Shown here: in pieces, positions 52,166 through 60,160 of the stretch | Layout of the letters: each line of letters starts with the position of its first letter | How positions within the stretch are numbered: position 1 is the stretch's first letter | DNA from: Candidatus Rokuibacteriota bacterium | Lineage (GTDB): Bacteria; Methylomirabilota; Methylomirabilia; Rokubacteriales; CSP1-6 | Assembly (NCBI GenBank): GCA_003220435.1 | Contig: QHSL01000005.1 | Location: forward strand, 5,993-69,992 | Length of the DNA stretch: 64,000 nucleotides | Reading direction: 5' to 3' | The notes under the pieces: generated by a model | Databases searched by the model: none | What the model saw: only the letters and a program-made list of their open reading frames with translations | What the model was told of the DNA's origin: nothing | Position numbers and translations under genes: made by a program

Positions 52166-52948
52166 CGAGGCGCTGCCGCTATGGGTGACCGTGCTGCCGT
52201 CCTTGGCCCAGGTGTCCTCGCGCGTCGCCGTACCACCGTCCGAGCCAGTCGTCGTGCCCTGATGGTCGACGGTGTTGCCGCTCCGCTTCCACGTGTCGTT
52301 GCTGGTGGCGGTCTTCCCGTTCGGCGCCGTCGTGGAGCCCTTGCGGCTCACGGTGCTTCCGTCCTTGGTAACTGTGCCTCCGCTGGTGACGGTCGACCCG
52401 TTCGGGGCCGTCGTCGACCCGCTGCGGGTGACTGAGTTGCCGTCTTTCGTCACGCTGCCCTGAGACGTCGTCGTCTGCCCATTCGGCCCCGTCGCCGTGG
52501 TGCCACGGCTGACGGCGTTGCCGTCCTTGGTGACCGCGCCCTGGGTGGTCGCCGTCTTTCCGTTCGGCCCGGTCGTGGTACCCGACTGACTGACCGTGTT
52601 GCCGTTCCTGACCCACGAGCCCTGAGTGCCGACGGCGTTGCCGCCGGGGCCCGTCGTCGAGCCCTGGCGGGTGACCGTGTTGCCGTCCTTGGTTGCGGTG
52701 GTTCCAGTCGTGGCGGGCGCGCCGTTCGGGCCAGTGGTCGAGCCGCTGCGCGTGACCGAGTTGCCCTGCTTGGTGATCGTGCCCTGGTTGGTCGTCGACG
52801 CCCCGCTGGGCGCCGTGTTCGTCCCGGAGTGAGTGACCGTGTTGCCGTCCCTGGTCCAGGTGTCCTGACCCGTGGTGGTCTGCGCTGCCGCCGGCGCTGC
52901 GGCCATCGCCACGACCAGCGACGTGACCCCGGCGATCTTCCAGCTCAT
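52148..52948 (-). CDS. Secreted protein of tandem 27-residue repeats
   Basis: A 266-residue protein with a signal peptide (IAGVTSLVVAMAAAPAAAQ) and then eight whole 27-residue repeats plus one partial. Each follows the pattern ...T(K/R)(D/Q/N)GN(T/S)V(T/S)RxGSTTGPNGxxxTT. A regular Gly/Thr/Asn repeat with no Cys suggests a beta-solenoid or extended surface fibre. No function or family name is recognised. The ATG at 52948 has AGGAGG 6 bases upstream; the in-frame ATG 6 bases earlier lies directly after that site. Confidence 0.85.
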   Translation of the reverse strand: MSWKIAGVTSLVVAMAAAPAAAQTTTGQDTWTRDGNTVTHSGTNTAPSGASTTNQGTITKQGNSVTRSGSTTGPNGAPATTGTTATKDGNTVTRQGSTTGPGGNAVGTQGSWVRNGNTVSQSGTTTGPNGKTATTQGAVTKDGNAVSRGTTATGPNGQTTTSQGSVTKDGNSVTRSGSTTAPNGSTVTSGGTVTKDGSTVSRKGSTTAPNGKTATSNDTWKRSGNTVDHQGTTTGSDGGTATREDTWAKDGSTVTHSGSASRGARH

Positions 52949-53179
52949 GCGCATCCTCCTCGCGGTTCGCTCTTGTGATTCGCTTTCCGGGTAGGGGTCG
53001 ACTCTGAGCATAGGCTCATGTTCGTACGATTTGACGCTGCAATCACCTGGTTTAGTTACGACGCGAGCACGTTTGCGGCGACGCTTCGAGGTGCAGAGGG
53101 CGTGCCATGGCCTCCCGGCGAGCCGGAAGGCGCGATCCGATCCCGACTTACGCCGATCGGTCGTTCCTGCCGTCGGGTT
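52949..53179. other. Intergenic region, no clear gene
   Basis: 231 bases between two minus-strand genes. It is locally less GC-rich (around 53020-53060). AGCATA at 53007-53012 could be a minus-strand -10 (TATGCT) for the repeat-protein gene, but no -35 accompanies it. Confidence 0.3.
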
Positions 53180-54052
53180 CTATTCGGATCCGCTCGACTT
53201 CCTGATGTCGAGCATCGGCGGGAGCATGCCGTGAGCCGGCACTGCCTCGATCTGAGTGATCGAGTTCATGCGGGTGATGATGTCCTTCACGCTGTTGACA
53301 CCTTCTCGCGCCCGCGCCGCCCACTGAGCGTCTTCGCTGTCGGCCGGCAGGCGCTTGGCGAGAATAGCCAGACCGCCGGCGACGACCATGAGCGCGTTGT
53401 TGATCTCGTGTGCTGCAGCGCGGGCGAGCAAGTTGATCGCGCGCAGCTCGGCGGCCTCGCGCCGCGCCCCCTCCGCCACCTGGGCGTTGGCGACGTCCGT
53501 GAAGAGTCGGGTGAATCCCCCGATACCCACGACGCTGACTACCAGTAGAGGAAGCCAGTCGCGCGAGAACATTTCGATGCCCCGCGCGCCCAGCACGAGG
53601 AACGAGGCGAACGTCACCACGAACACGGCGGCGCCGAGAGCGAACGCGTGACGCGTGCGGACACGCCCTTCGCGGCGCGCCCACGCGAGCGCCAGCGCCG
53701 CGGTGCCCGCCGTGGCCAGGAGCCACAGCACGCCGGCCAGCGCGCCGCTGCCGCCCATCCACACCCGATAGCCGGCGGCGACAACCGCGGCGACCAGCCC
53801 CGCCCAGCCGCCCTCCACCAGCGTGACCAGCGCGATCGGAACGGCGCGTGCGTCGACGAAGGCGCCCGGGCCGACCTGGATGCGGGAGATCATCAACGTA
53901 ATCGCCAGGAGCCCGAAAAAGACGCCGTTCACCAGCGCTCGCAGCCGACGATCGATCCGCGCCGTCGGCTCGAGCCAGCGCCGTGCGTACGAGTAGAAGA
54001 CGAGCCCCAGGGCCACGATGCCGGCGGCCTCGATGACATGGTGGAAGTCCAT
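53180..54052 (-). CDS. Membrane protein with histidine-kinase H-box but no ATPase domain
   Basis: A 290-residue protein. About five or six hydrophobic helices fill residues 1-175 (resembling the LytS-type 5TM sensor). A helical stretch follows with LLARAAAHEINNALMVVAGG, a good HisKA H-box with His215. The ATP-binding domain (N, G1, G2 boxes) that should follow is absent: the protein ends 75 residues later in DIRKSSGSE. The downstream 231 bases cannot encode it. It may be a phospho-acceptor partner or an inactivated sensor. The start is ATG 54052; in-frame alternatives are weak. Confidence 0.72.
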   Translation of the reverse strand: MDFHHVIEAAGIVALGLVFYSYARRWLEPTARIDRRLRALVNGVFFGLLAITLMISRIQVGPGAFVDARAVPIALVTLVEGGWAGLVAAVVAAGYRVWMGGSGALAGVLWLLATAGTAALALAWARREGRVRTRHAFALGAAVFVVTFASFLVLGARGIEMFSRDWLPLLVVSVVGIGGFTRLFTDVANAQVAEGARREAAELRAINLLARAAAHEINNALMVVAGGLAILAKRLPADSEDAQWAARAREGVNSVKDIITRMNSITQIEAVPAHGMLPPMLDIRKSSGSE

Positions 54053-54118
54053 GGTCCCCTCTCAACTCGAGTGATCTGAGCCTCCGCCAGTATGCAGGCG
54101 CGCCCGGGCTGGCGGCAG

Positions 54119-54124
54119 TAGAAT
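54119..54124 (+). promoter_or_regulatory. -10 box of the M20 hydrolase gene
   Basis: TAGAAT lies 43 bases before the ATG at 54168, in the divergent gap. A start point near 54131 would leave a leader of about 37 bases carrying GGAGAG before the ATG. Confidence 0.4.
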
Positions 54125-54167
54125 GTCTCGCGGCCGCCACGCCGGGGCAACCCATGGAGAGAACGAC

Positions 54168-55496
54168 ATGACCAAGAGCGAGCTGAAGCAGCGGGTCTAC
54201 GAGGCCATTGACCGTCGAGGCGAAGAGATCATCGGGCTCGGCGAGCAGATCCGGCGCCACCCCGAGCTCGGGTTCAAGGAGGTCAAGACGGCCCGGCTCG
54301 TCGAGGACACGTTCAAAAAGCTCGGGCTGGCCCCGCGGGCGGGCCTCGCGCTGACGGGTGTGCGGGCCGACGCCGGCGGCCGCGCCGGCGTCGGCCCGAC
54401 CTTTGCCGTGCTCGGCGAGCTGGACGCGCTGGTCGTCGCCGGCCACCCGGAGGGGGACCCGGGAACGGGCGCGGCGCACGCGTGCGGCCACAACGCGCAG
54501 ATCGCGGGGATGCTGGGCGCGGCGATGGGGCTGCAAGATGCGAAGGCCGTCGATCATCTTGCGGGACGGGTGGCATTCTTCGCCGTCCCGGCCGAGGAGT
54601 ACGGCGATATCGAATGGCGAATCGCCCAGGCGCGCGCCGGGAAGCTCGAGTTCCTGGGCGGCAAGCCCGAGCTCCTGCGCCTCGGGCACTTCGACGACGT
54701 CGACCTCGCGATGATGATCCACACGACCTCCCGGACCGAGGACGGCAAGGCGGGTGTGCCGGCGTCGAACAACGGCTGCATCGTGAAGACGGTGCGCTAT
54801 ATCGGCCGCGCGGCGCACGCCGGTGGCGCCCCGCACCTGGGCGTGAACGCGCTCTACGCCGCCCAGATCGGCCTGATGGGGATCAACGCGATCCGCGAGA
54901 CATTCCGCGATGAGGACACGATCCGCGTCCATCCGATCATCACCCACGGCGGCTCGCAGGTGAACGTCATCCCAGGCGAGGTGCGGATGGAGACGTACGT
55001 GCGCGGCCGCTCGATGGACGCGATCCTCGACGCCAACCGCAAGGTCGATCGCGCGCTCCGCGCGGGCGCCCTGGCGCTCGGCGCCAAGGTCGAGATCGAA
55101 ACGCTCCCCGGCTACATGCCGATGACCTGCGACCCGATCATGGAGCAGTATTTCAAGGACAACGTAGCCGGCCTGCTGGGCGAGGAGCACTACCGCCAGA
55201 TCGGCCACCGCACGGGCTCCACCGACATGGGCGACCTCTCTCAGGTGATGCCCGTGCTCCATCCCTACATCGGAGGCGCCCGCGGCACGGGCCACGGCGC
55301 GGACTTCGAGATCGTCGACAAGCCGCTCGCGTACCTCGGCCCCGCCAAGGCGCTGGCCGCGATGGTGGTGGATATGCTCTGGGAGGGCGCCGCTGGCGCC
55401 CGCGAGGTGATGGCCAAGGCCAGGCCGCCGATGACCCGCGAGAGCTACCTCGCGTTCCAGCGGGGCCTGGCGCGGCGCGAGACCTACGAAGGGTAG
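54168..55496 (+). CDS. M20-family amidohydrolase (AbgB-like)
   Basis: A 442-residue M20 peptidase/amidohydrolase. Metal motifs are HACGHNAQ (C106, H108 region) and VPAEEYG (E143/E144), with dimer-domain segment GRAAHAGGAPHLGVNAL and a late GSTDMGDLSQVMPVLHPYI. It resembles p-aminobenzoyl-glutamate hydrolase AbgB and N-acyl amino-acid deacylases. The ATG at 54168 has GGAGAG upstream. The gene is convergent with the TPR gene (19-base gap). Confidence 0.92.
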   Translation: MTKSELKQRVYEAIDRRGEEIIGLGEQIRRHPELGFKEVKTARLVEDTFKKLGLAPRAGLALTGVRADAGGRAGVGPTFAVLGELDALVVAGHPEGDPGTGAAHACGHNAQIAGMLGAAMGLQDAKAVDHLAGRVAFFAVPAEEYGDIEWRIAQARAGKLEFLGGKPELLRLGHFDDVDLAMMIHTTSRTEDGKAGVPASNNGCIVKTVRYIGRAAHAGGAPHLGVNALYAAQIGLMGINAIRETFRDEDTIRVHPIITHGGSQVNVIPGEVRMETYVRGRSMDAILDANRKVDRALRAGALALGAKVEIETLPGYMPMTCDPIMEQYFKDNVAGLLGEEHYRQIGHRTGSTDMGDLSQVMPVLHPYIGGARGTGHGADFEIVDKPLAYLGPAKALAAMVVDMLWEGAAGAREVMAKARPPMTRESYLAFQRGLARRETYEG

Positions 55497-55515
55497 TGTG
55501 TGCCCGGAGATGACC

Positions 55516-57135
55516 TCATTTCCTGAGAAACCCCTTCGCATGCTGGAGCTCCGGCCTTTGTGTGTCCGCGCGGTCGCATAGCGATAGGAGCTCGGTGTAC
55601 AGCGCCCGGGCTTTGCCAGGGTCGCGTGACAGCTCAGCCGCCTGCGCGGCGCCGAACAGGCTCCGAAACCGATTCGGCTCCCCCTTCAGCGTTCCTTCGA
55701 ACTCCTGCAGGGCTTCCTTCGGCTGGTTGAGCTCGAGGAGCAGCTCGCCGAGGAGCTCGCGCGTGGGGACCACGGGCGCCGGAGTGACAGGGTGCTTGTC
55801 CATTGAGCCCTCGAGATCGGCGGCGGAGCGGAGCAGGTTCAACGCCTCCTGGTTCTTGCCCTGGGCGCGCGCGACGAGCGCGGCGGCCGCGCGATGCTGG
55901 ACTTCCACCTGGTCTGCCCAATACTTGTTCTTCGCCTGGACGAGGCTGTCCCGAAGCGACGCGAGCTTCTGGACTTCCTTTTCGGCGCCGACGACATCAC
56001 CACTGCGCGCCATCCCGAGGGCGCGGGCGAAGGCGGTGATGCCTTCGCCCCATGGGAAGCGATTCCACGGGAACGTCGAGGGGCTGAGGGTCAGGGTCGC
56101 GGCCTCCGGCCAGCGGTGCCGCTCCAGAGCGACGCGCGCTGGAATGGCGGCGAGGGCATAGGCGGCGGGAAGACTCTCCGGATACGCCTTGGAAATCGTC
56201 GCCACGTCTTCGGCCACGCGCTTGGCCGCGACGTCGCGGCCCGTCTGGAGGTAGGCGTAGACGAGATAGTCGAGTGAATGAAGGGTCTGATCCCAGACGC
56301 CATTCGCTCCCGCTTTCTTACTGTACGCGACACCCGCGTCAGCGGACGTGCGGTTCGAGTCGATGGACTCTTGCCACAGTCCTAAACGCGTGAAGATGTG
56401 GCCGGGCATGTGAAGGGCGTGAGGCGCTGACGGCGCGATTTTCGCGTAGCTGCGGGCGGCCGGGAGGGCGCGGCTCGCGAACGGCGCCGAATCGTAGCTG
56501 TGGATGACGTAGTGCGCCACCCCGGGATGGTTCGGTTGCTCGATGAGCACCTTTTCGAGGATCGCGCCAGCCTTGAGCTGGTTGGCGTAGGTCTTGTCGG
56601 TCGGGGGCGCGGTGGCATTCAGGGCGAGGGCATAGAAGATCGCCGCCTCGTGGTCGTCGGGATAGCGCGCGTACACGCGTTCCATCGCCTTTTCATAGGC
56701 AACGGTTCGGCTGCGATGATCACTCTTCTCCCAGTCGCGATAGAACGTCTCGATGGCCTCGAGATAATCTCGTTCTCGCTGGGTCTTCGCGCCGACGGCC
56801 TTCGCGCGGTCGAGGACGGCCACCCCGCTCTTCAGGGTGGCCTCGCTGGGCGGGTACCAGAGCGGGTAATACATGCTCATGGCGACGCCCCAGAAGCTCA
56901 TAGCGCACGACGGGTCGGTGACGGCGACTTCGGTGAAGGCCTTGACGGACTCTTCGTACCAGAATGAGTGCAGCATCGCGACGGCGCGTACGAATTGTTG
57001 GCTCGCAGCCGGGCTGCACGAGACTGGGAAGACGACCGTCCCCAGTTTTTCTCCGTTCGTTCCTTGCGCGCTTGCCATAGGGGCACAGAGCAGACTGATC
57101 AGGACGAAGAGCCGAAGCATGTTTGCCAGTCTCAT
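55516..57135 (-). CDS. Secreted tetratricopeptide-repeat protein
   Basis: A 539-residue TPR protein with a signal peptide (LFVLISLLCAPMASAQ, about 8-23) and repeated helix pairs such as HSFWYEESVKAFTEVAVTDPSCAMSFWGVAMS. A distinctive HALHMPGHIFTRLGLWQESIDSN segment is shared by a widespread TPR family of unknown role. A partner-binding scaffold is the likely function. The ATG at 57135 has GGAGG 6 bases upstream, a textbook site; the earlier open frame lacks one. Confidence 0.85.
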   Translation of the reverse strand: MRLANMLRLFVLISLLCAPMASAQGTNGEKLGTVVFPVSCSPAASQQFVRAVAMLHSFWYEESVKAFTEVAVTDPSCAMSFWGVAMSMYYPLWYPPSEATLKSGVAVLDRAKAVGAKTQRERDYLEAIETFYRDWEKSDHRSRTVAYEKAMERVYARYPDDHEAAIFYALALNATAPPTDKTYANQLKAGAILEKVLIEQPNHPGVAHYVIHSYDSAPFASRALPAARSYAKIAPSAPHALHMPGHIFTRLGLWQESIDSNRTSADAGVAYSKKAGANGVWDQTLHSLDYLVYAYLQTGRDVAAKRVAEDVATISKAYPESLPAAYALAAIPARVALERHRWPEAATLTLSPSTFPWNRFPWGEGITAFARALGMARSGDVVGAEKEVQKLASLRDSLVQAKNKYWADQVEVQHRAAAALVARAQGKNQEALNLLRSAADLEGSMDKHPVTPAPVVPTRELLGELLLELNQPKEALQEFEGTLKGEPNRFRSLFGAAQAAELSRDPGKARALYTELLSLCDRADTQRPELQHAKGFLRK

Positions 57136-57279
57136 CGCATACCTCCATACCTCGAGTCCGCCAGCTAACCTCTGGATAGTTACCTCGCGACATACTGCGA
57201 ATGCCGATCCTCCTTGTTTCACGTGCATGAGTCGCACTCCTTCATGTTCGAGTTGAGCGCAGCTGGCGCCAAGTTCGGT

Positions 57280-58407
57280 TCAGCCATTCACGTCGAGGCC
57301 GAGAGCGAGTCGTCCCGTGTAGAGAACCTGCGCAGGCTCGCGCACCGGGTGGTAGCGAGCGCCCTGCACGTCCCGGAAGAGGCGCTCGAGTCCGAGGCCG
57401 CGGAAGAACCCGGCCCCGCCCGCGACCTCCATGGCTCGCTCCACCGTCTTGATGGCCGCGTGTACAACGAGGGTGCGTCCGATCAGAACCTGACCGGTCG
57501 TCTCGGCGCCCATCGGGCCGAGCGCCGCGGCGTCGAGCATGTGACGGAGCGCGAGCTGCGCGGCCGTCAGGTCGTTCTCCATCTCACCGACGAGGCGCTG
57601 GGTTGTCGCATCGTCACGGCGCTTCGCCGCCACGTCGAGGGCGAGGGCGCGCGCGGCCTCGGCGACACCGACGTAGACGGCGTAGATGAGCGGGAGGGCG
57701 ATCGCCGCCGTCACGTGCATCGGGGGGCTCCACTGGCCGGCCGGCCTGCGCAGGCTTACGGCGGTGTCCGGCACGAACACACCGTCGAGCACCGTGTCGT
57801 GCGACCCGGTGGCGCGCATGCCGAGCGTCCGCCACGTGTCCTGAATCGTCACGCCGGGAGCGCTCAGCGGGATTCCGAAGTGAAGAACGGTCGGACCATC
57901 CTTCGGGTCGTGGTAGATCGCCATGGTCATCAGGAGGTCTCCGGCGGGCGCGCCGCTGCCAAAGACCTTCCGGCCGGTGATTCGGTACCCTCCTTCGACT
58001 TTCTCCGCCGTGCCCGAGCCCGCGACCCAGTCCGACCCGCCGCTCGAGACCAGGACCAGCTCCTCCGCCGCCACGCGCCGGAGAAACGCGTCGACCGAGG
58101 CCTCTCCGTGGCGCCAGCGCCAAGTCGGGATGAGGACTTGATGCGTGTGCATCGACAACGCCAGGGCGGTCGAGCTGCAGTAGGTCGCCAGGACCCGTAG
58201 AGCGTCGGCGAGCTCGGCGTGCGAGGCGCCGCCGCCCCCGAGCTCGACCGGCACGCCGGCCGCAAAGACACGATGCGCGCGGAGCTCGGCGTAGTTGTCG
58301 GCGACGAACGCGTCGGCGGCGTCGTGGGCGGCCGCTCGCGCCGCGAAGCCGGGCCCGAGTTGGCGAACGACAGCGACCCAATGATCTGGTGGTCGGCTCC
58401 GTGCCAT
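57280..58407 (-). CDS. Acyl-CoA dehydrogenase-fold oxidoreductase (flavin monooxygenase-like)
   Basis: A 375-residue ACAD-fold flavoprotein: FAD-region LVSSGGSDWVAGSGTAEKVEGGYRITGRKVFGSGAP (about 114-150, given here as two parts) and a C-terminal VERAMEVAGGAGFFRGLGLERLFRDVQGARYHP. The S-G-G-S-D-W pattern and the short length resemble group D monooxygenases (DszC-like) as much as true acyl-CoA dehydrogenases; the catalytic Glu of dehydrogenases is not obvious. The ATG at 58407 follows GAGAGGA. It is divergent from an HxlR regulator, which probably controls it. Confidence 0.82.
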   Translation of the reverse strand: MARSRPPDHWVAVVRQLGPGFAARAAAHDAADAFVADNYAELRAHRVFAAGVPVELGGGGASHAELADALRVLATYCSSTALALSMHTHQVLIPTWRWRHGEASVDAFLRRVAAEELVLVSSGGSDWVAGSGTAEKVEGGYRITGRKVFGSGAPAGDLLMTMAIYHDPKDGPTVLHFGIPLSAPGVTIQDTWRTLGMRATGSHDTVLDGVFVPDTAVSLRRPAGQWSPPMHVTAAIALPLIYAVYVGVAEAARALALDVAAKRRDDATTQRLVGEMENDLTAAQLALRHMLDAAALGPMGAETTGQVLIGRTLVVHAAIKTVERAMEVAGGAGFFRGLGLERLFRDVQGARYHPVREPAQVLYTGRLALGLDVNG

Positions 58408-58426
58408 CGCATGTCCTCTCGAGGCT

Positions 58427-58478
58427 CGGAGCGCGACAGTCGGCGGCGTCATCGCCCAACCATGCCCTGTGCGCTCCG
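58427..58478. promoter_or_regulatory. Possible operator in the divergent gap
   Basis: CGGAGCGCGACAG (58427-58439) and CTGTGCGCTCCG (58467-58478) form an imperfect inverted repeat with a 27-base spacer, between the ACAD-fold gene and the HxlR gene. It could be a binding site of the regulator. Confidence 0.3.
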
Positions 58479-58502
58479 ATGCCGAAAGCCCAAAAAATGA
58501 AC

Positions 58503-58531
58503 TTGCCCGGTACCTCGGACCGGCCTAGAGT
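58503..58531 (+). promoter_or_regulatory. Promoter of the HxlR gene
   Basis: TTGCCC (58503-58508) and TAGAGT (58526-58531) with a 17-base spacer end 9 bases before the ATG at 58541. The leader would be only a few bases and lacks a Shine-Dalgarno site. Confidence 0.5.
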
Positions 58532-58540
58532 CCCCTCAGA

Positions 58541-59233
58541 ATGCACGGGTACGGCCAGTTCTGTCCTGTGGCCGTCGCCTGCGAGGTGTTCGCGGAGCGG
58601 TGGACGCCGCTGATCTTACGCGAGCTCTTCGCGGGGAGCCGACGGTTCTCGGAGATCCGACGGGGCATGCCGCTGATCTCCCGGGCGTTGCTCGCGCAGC
58701 GACTGCGCCACCTGGAGGACGTCGGCGTGATCGAAAGCCAGCCCGCCGGGCGTGGCCGCGAGTACCGCCTGAGCCAGGCGGGAGCCGAGTTCCACGGCGT
58801 GATCGAGGAGCTCGGCGCCTGGGGCCAGCGCTGGATCCATGGGCGCGCCTCGGCCGAGAACCTCGACGCGATGTTGCTCCTGTGGAACGTTCGGCGGCGC
58901 CTGGCGGTCGACCGGCTGCCCAATCGGCGCATCGTCGTGCGGTTCGACTTTCGCGGCGTGCCGGCCGGTCGCGGGCCGGCGACCTCCTGGCTCGTCGCCA
59001 GTCGGGAGGATGTCGACGTGTGCCTCAAGGACCCCGGCTTCGGGGTCGACCTCGTCGTGACGGCGGACCTCGGCGCGTTCACTCGTGTCTGGCTCGGCGA
59101 CGTCTCGTTCGACCAGGCCCTCCGCTCACGAGGAGTGCGCGTGGAAGGACCGCGCGAGCTCGTGCGCGCCTTCCCCGGATGGCTTCTACTCAGCCACTTC
59201 GCCGGTGTGGCGCGTCCGGCGCGCGCCTCCTAG
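58541..59233 (+). CDS. HxlR-family transcriptional regulator with extra C-terminal domain
   Basis: A 230-residue regulator. The HxlR winged helix fills about residues 5-100 (FCPVAVACEVFAERWTPLILREL, then RFSEIRRGMPLISRALLAQRL and HLEDVGVIESQPAG), with the redox-capable Cys8 typical of the family. The 120-residue C-terminal extension, twice the usual total length, resembles a small-ligand or sterol-carrier-like domain (RRIVVRFDF, FGVDLVVTADLGAFTRVWLGD). It is divergent from the ACAD-fold gene and probably regulates it. It is followed by the BtuF-like gene. Confidence 0.85.
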   Translation: MHGYGQFCPVAVACEVFAERWTPLILRELFAGSRRFSEIRRGMPLISRALLAQRLRHLEDVGVIESQPAGRGREYRLSQAGAEFHGVIEELGAWGQRWIHGRASAENLDAMLLLWNVRRRLAVDRLPNRRIVVRFDFRGVPAGRGPATSWLVASREDVDVCLKDPGFGVDLVVTADLGAFTRVWLGDVSFDQALRSRGVRVEGPRELVRAFPGWLLLSHFAGVARPARAS

Positions 59234-59250
59234 CGAACGACCGGCCCGCG

Positions 59251-60054
59251 ATGTACGGAACGCGCCGCGTCGACTTCCCGCAGCGCATCGTCTGCCTCAC
59301 CGCGGAGACCGCCGAGATCGCCTTTCTGGTGGGCGCCGGCGAGCGCGTCGTGGGTGTCCCGGGCACGGCCCGGCGGCCCGAGGCGGCCCGGGAGAAGGCA
59401 CGGATCGGCGGCTTCACGACGTTCAGGCTCGACCGGATCCTGGCTCTCGAGCCCGACCTCGTGCTGGCGTTCTCTGATCTCCAGCGGGACATCGTCCGCG
59501 ACCTGATCGGCGCCGGCGTGAGCGTGCTGTGCACGAACCAGCGCTCGCTCGACGACGTCCTCAAGACGATTCTGGTCATCGGCGGCGCGCTCGGTTGCGA
59601 GGCCGCGGCGCGTGGCGTGATCCAGGACGTCGCCGATGAGGTCCGCCAGATCCGTGAGTACTCGGCAGTCTGGCCCCAGCGCCCGCGCGTCTACTTCGAG
59701 GAATGGATGGATCCGATGATCGTCGGGATCCGCTGGGTGTCGGAGATCATCGAGATCGCCGGCGGACGCGACGTGTTCGCCGAGCTACGCGATCAGCACG
59801 CAGCGCCACGCCGCGTCGTGATGCCCGGCGTCGTCGTGGAGCGCGATCCCGAGATCATCCTCGCGTCGTGGTGCGGCAAGCCGGTCGATCCCGCATTGAT
59901 CGCGTGTCGTCCGGGGTGGGAGCAGATCGCCGCCGTGCGCGCGGGGCGCATTCACGAGATCGACGGCGCCGACATTCTCGCGCCCGGCCCGTCGCTCATG
60001 GTCGGTCTTCGACGCATCCACGAGATTATTCAAGCCTTTCAAGCGACCGCCTAG
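59251..60054 (+). CDS. BtuF-like cobalamin/iron-siderophore binding-domain protein
   Basis: A 267-residue protein with the Fe/B12 periplasmic-binding fold: PQRIVCLTAETAEIAFLVGAGERVVGV at the start, the DRILALEPDLVLAF strand and GADILAPGPSLMVGLRRI at the end. There is no signal peptide from the ATG at 59251, so it may act in the cytosol, or the true start may be missed. No transporter genes are beside it. It lies 17 bases after the regulator gene. Confidence 0.8.
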   Translation: MYGTRRVDFPQRIVCLTAETAEIAFLVGAGERVVGVPGTARRPEAAREKARIGGFTTFRLDRILALEPDLVLAFSDLQRDIVRDLIGAGVSVLCTNQRSLDDVLKTILVIGGALGCEAAARGVIQDVADEVRQIREYSAVWPQRPRVYFEEWMDPMIVGIRWVSEIIEIAGGRDVFAELRDQHAAPRRVVMPGVVVERDPEIILASWCGKPVDPALIACRPGWEQIAAVRAGRIHEIDGADILAPGPSLMVGLRRIHEIIQAFQATA

Positions 60055-60160
60055 CCTTCACCCGCTGGGTAGAATAGATCGAAGCCAAAAAACTTGGGGT
60101 GTAGCAGGCCGCACGGTTAGGATTGGGCCTCCGACCGCCCCCATGGGAGCCGGATTTGGT
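60055..60160. other. Intergenic region upstream of tldD
   Basis: 106 bases. TAGAAT at 60070-60075 could be a -10, and the stretch around 60088-60094 is an A-run. No terminator for the BtuF-like gene is evident. Confidence 0.3.

Noticed and set aside
52179-52616. Possible CRISPR-like repeat array in the repeat-protein gene
   Set aside because: The repeats are 81-base units that keep frame and encode 27-residue motifs without unique spacers, so this is a coding repeat.
53148-55541. A 797-codon minus-strand open frame across the M20 hydrolase and the kinase-like gene
   Set aside because: The M20 protein on the plus strand has all its metal motifs, and the frame shows repetitive Arg/Ala/Gly content typical of an antisense shadow.
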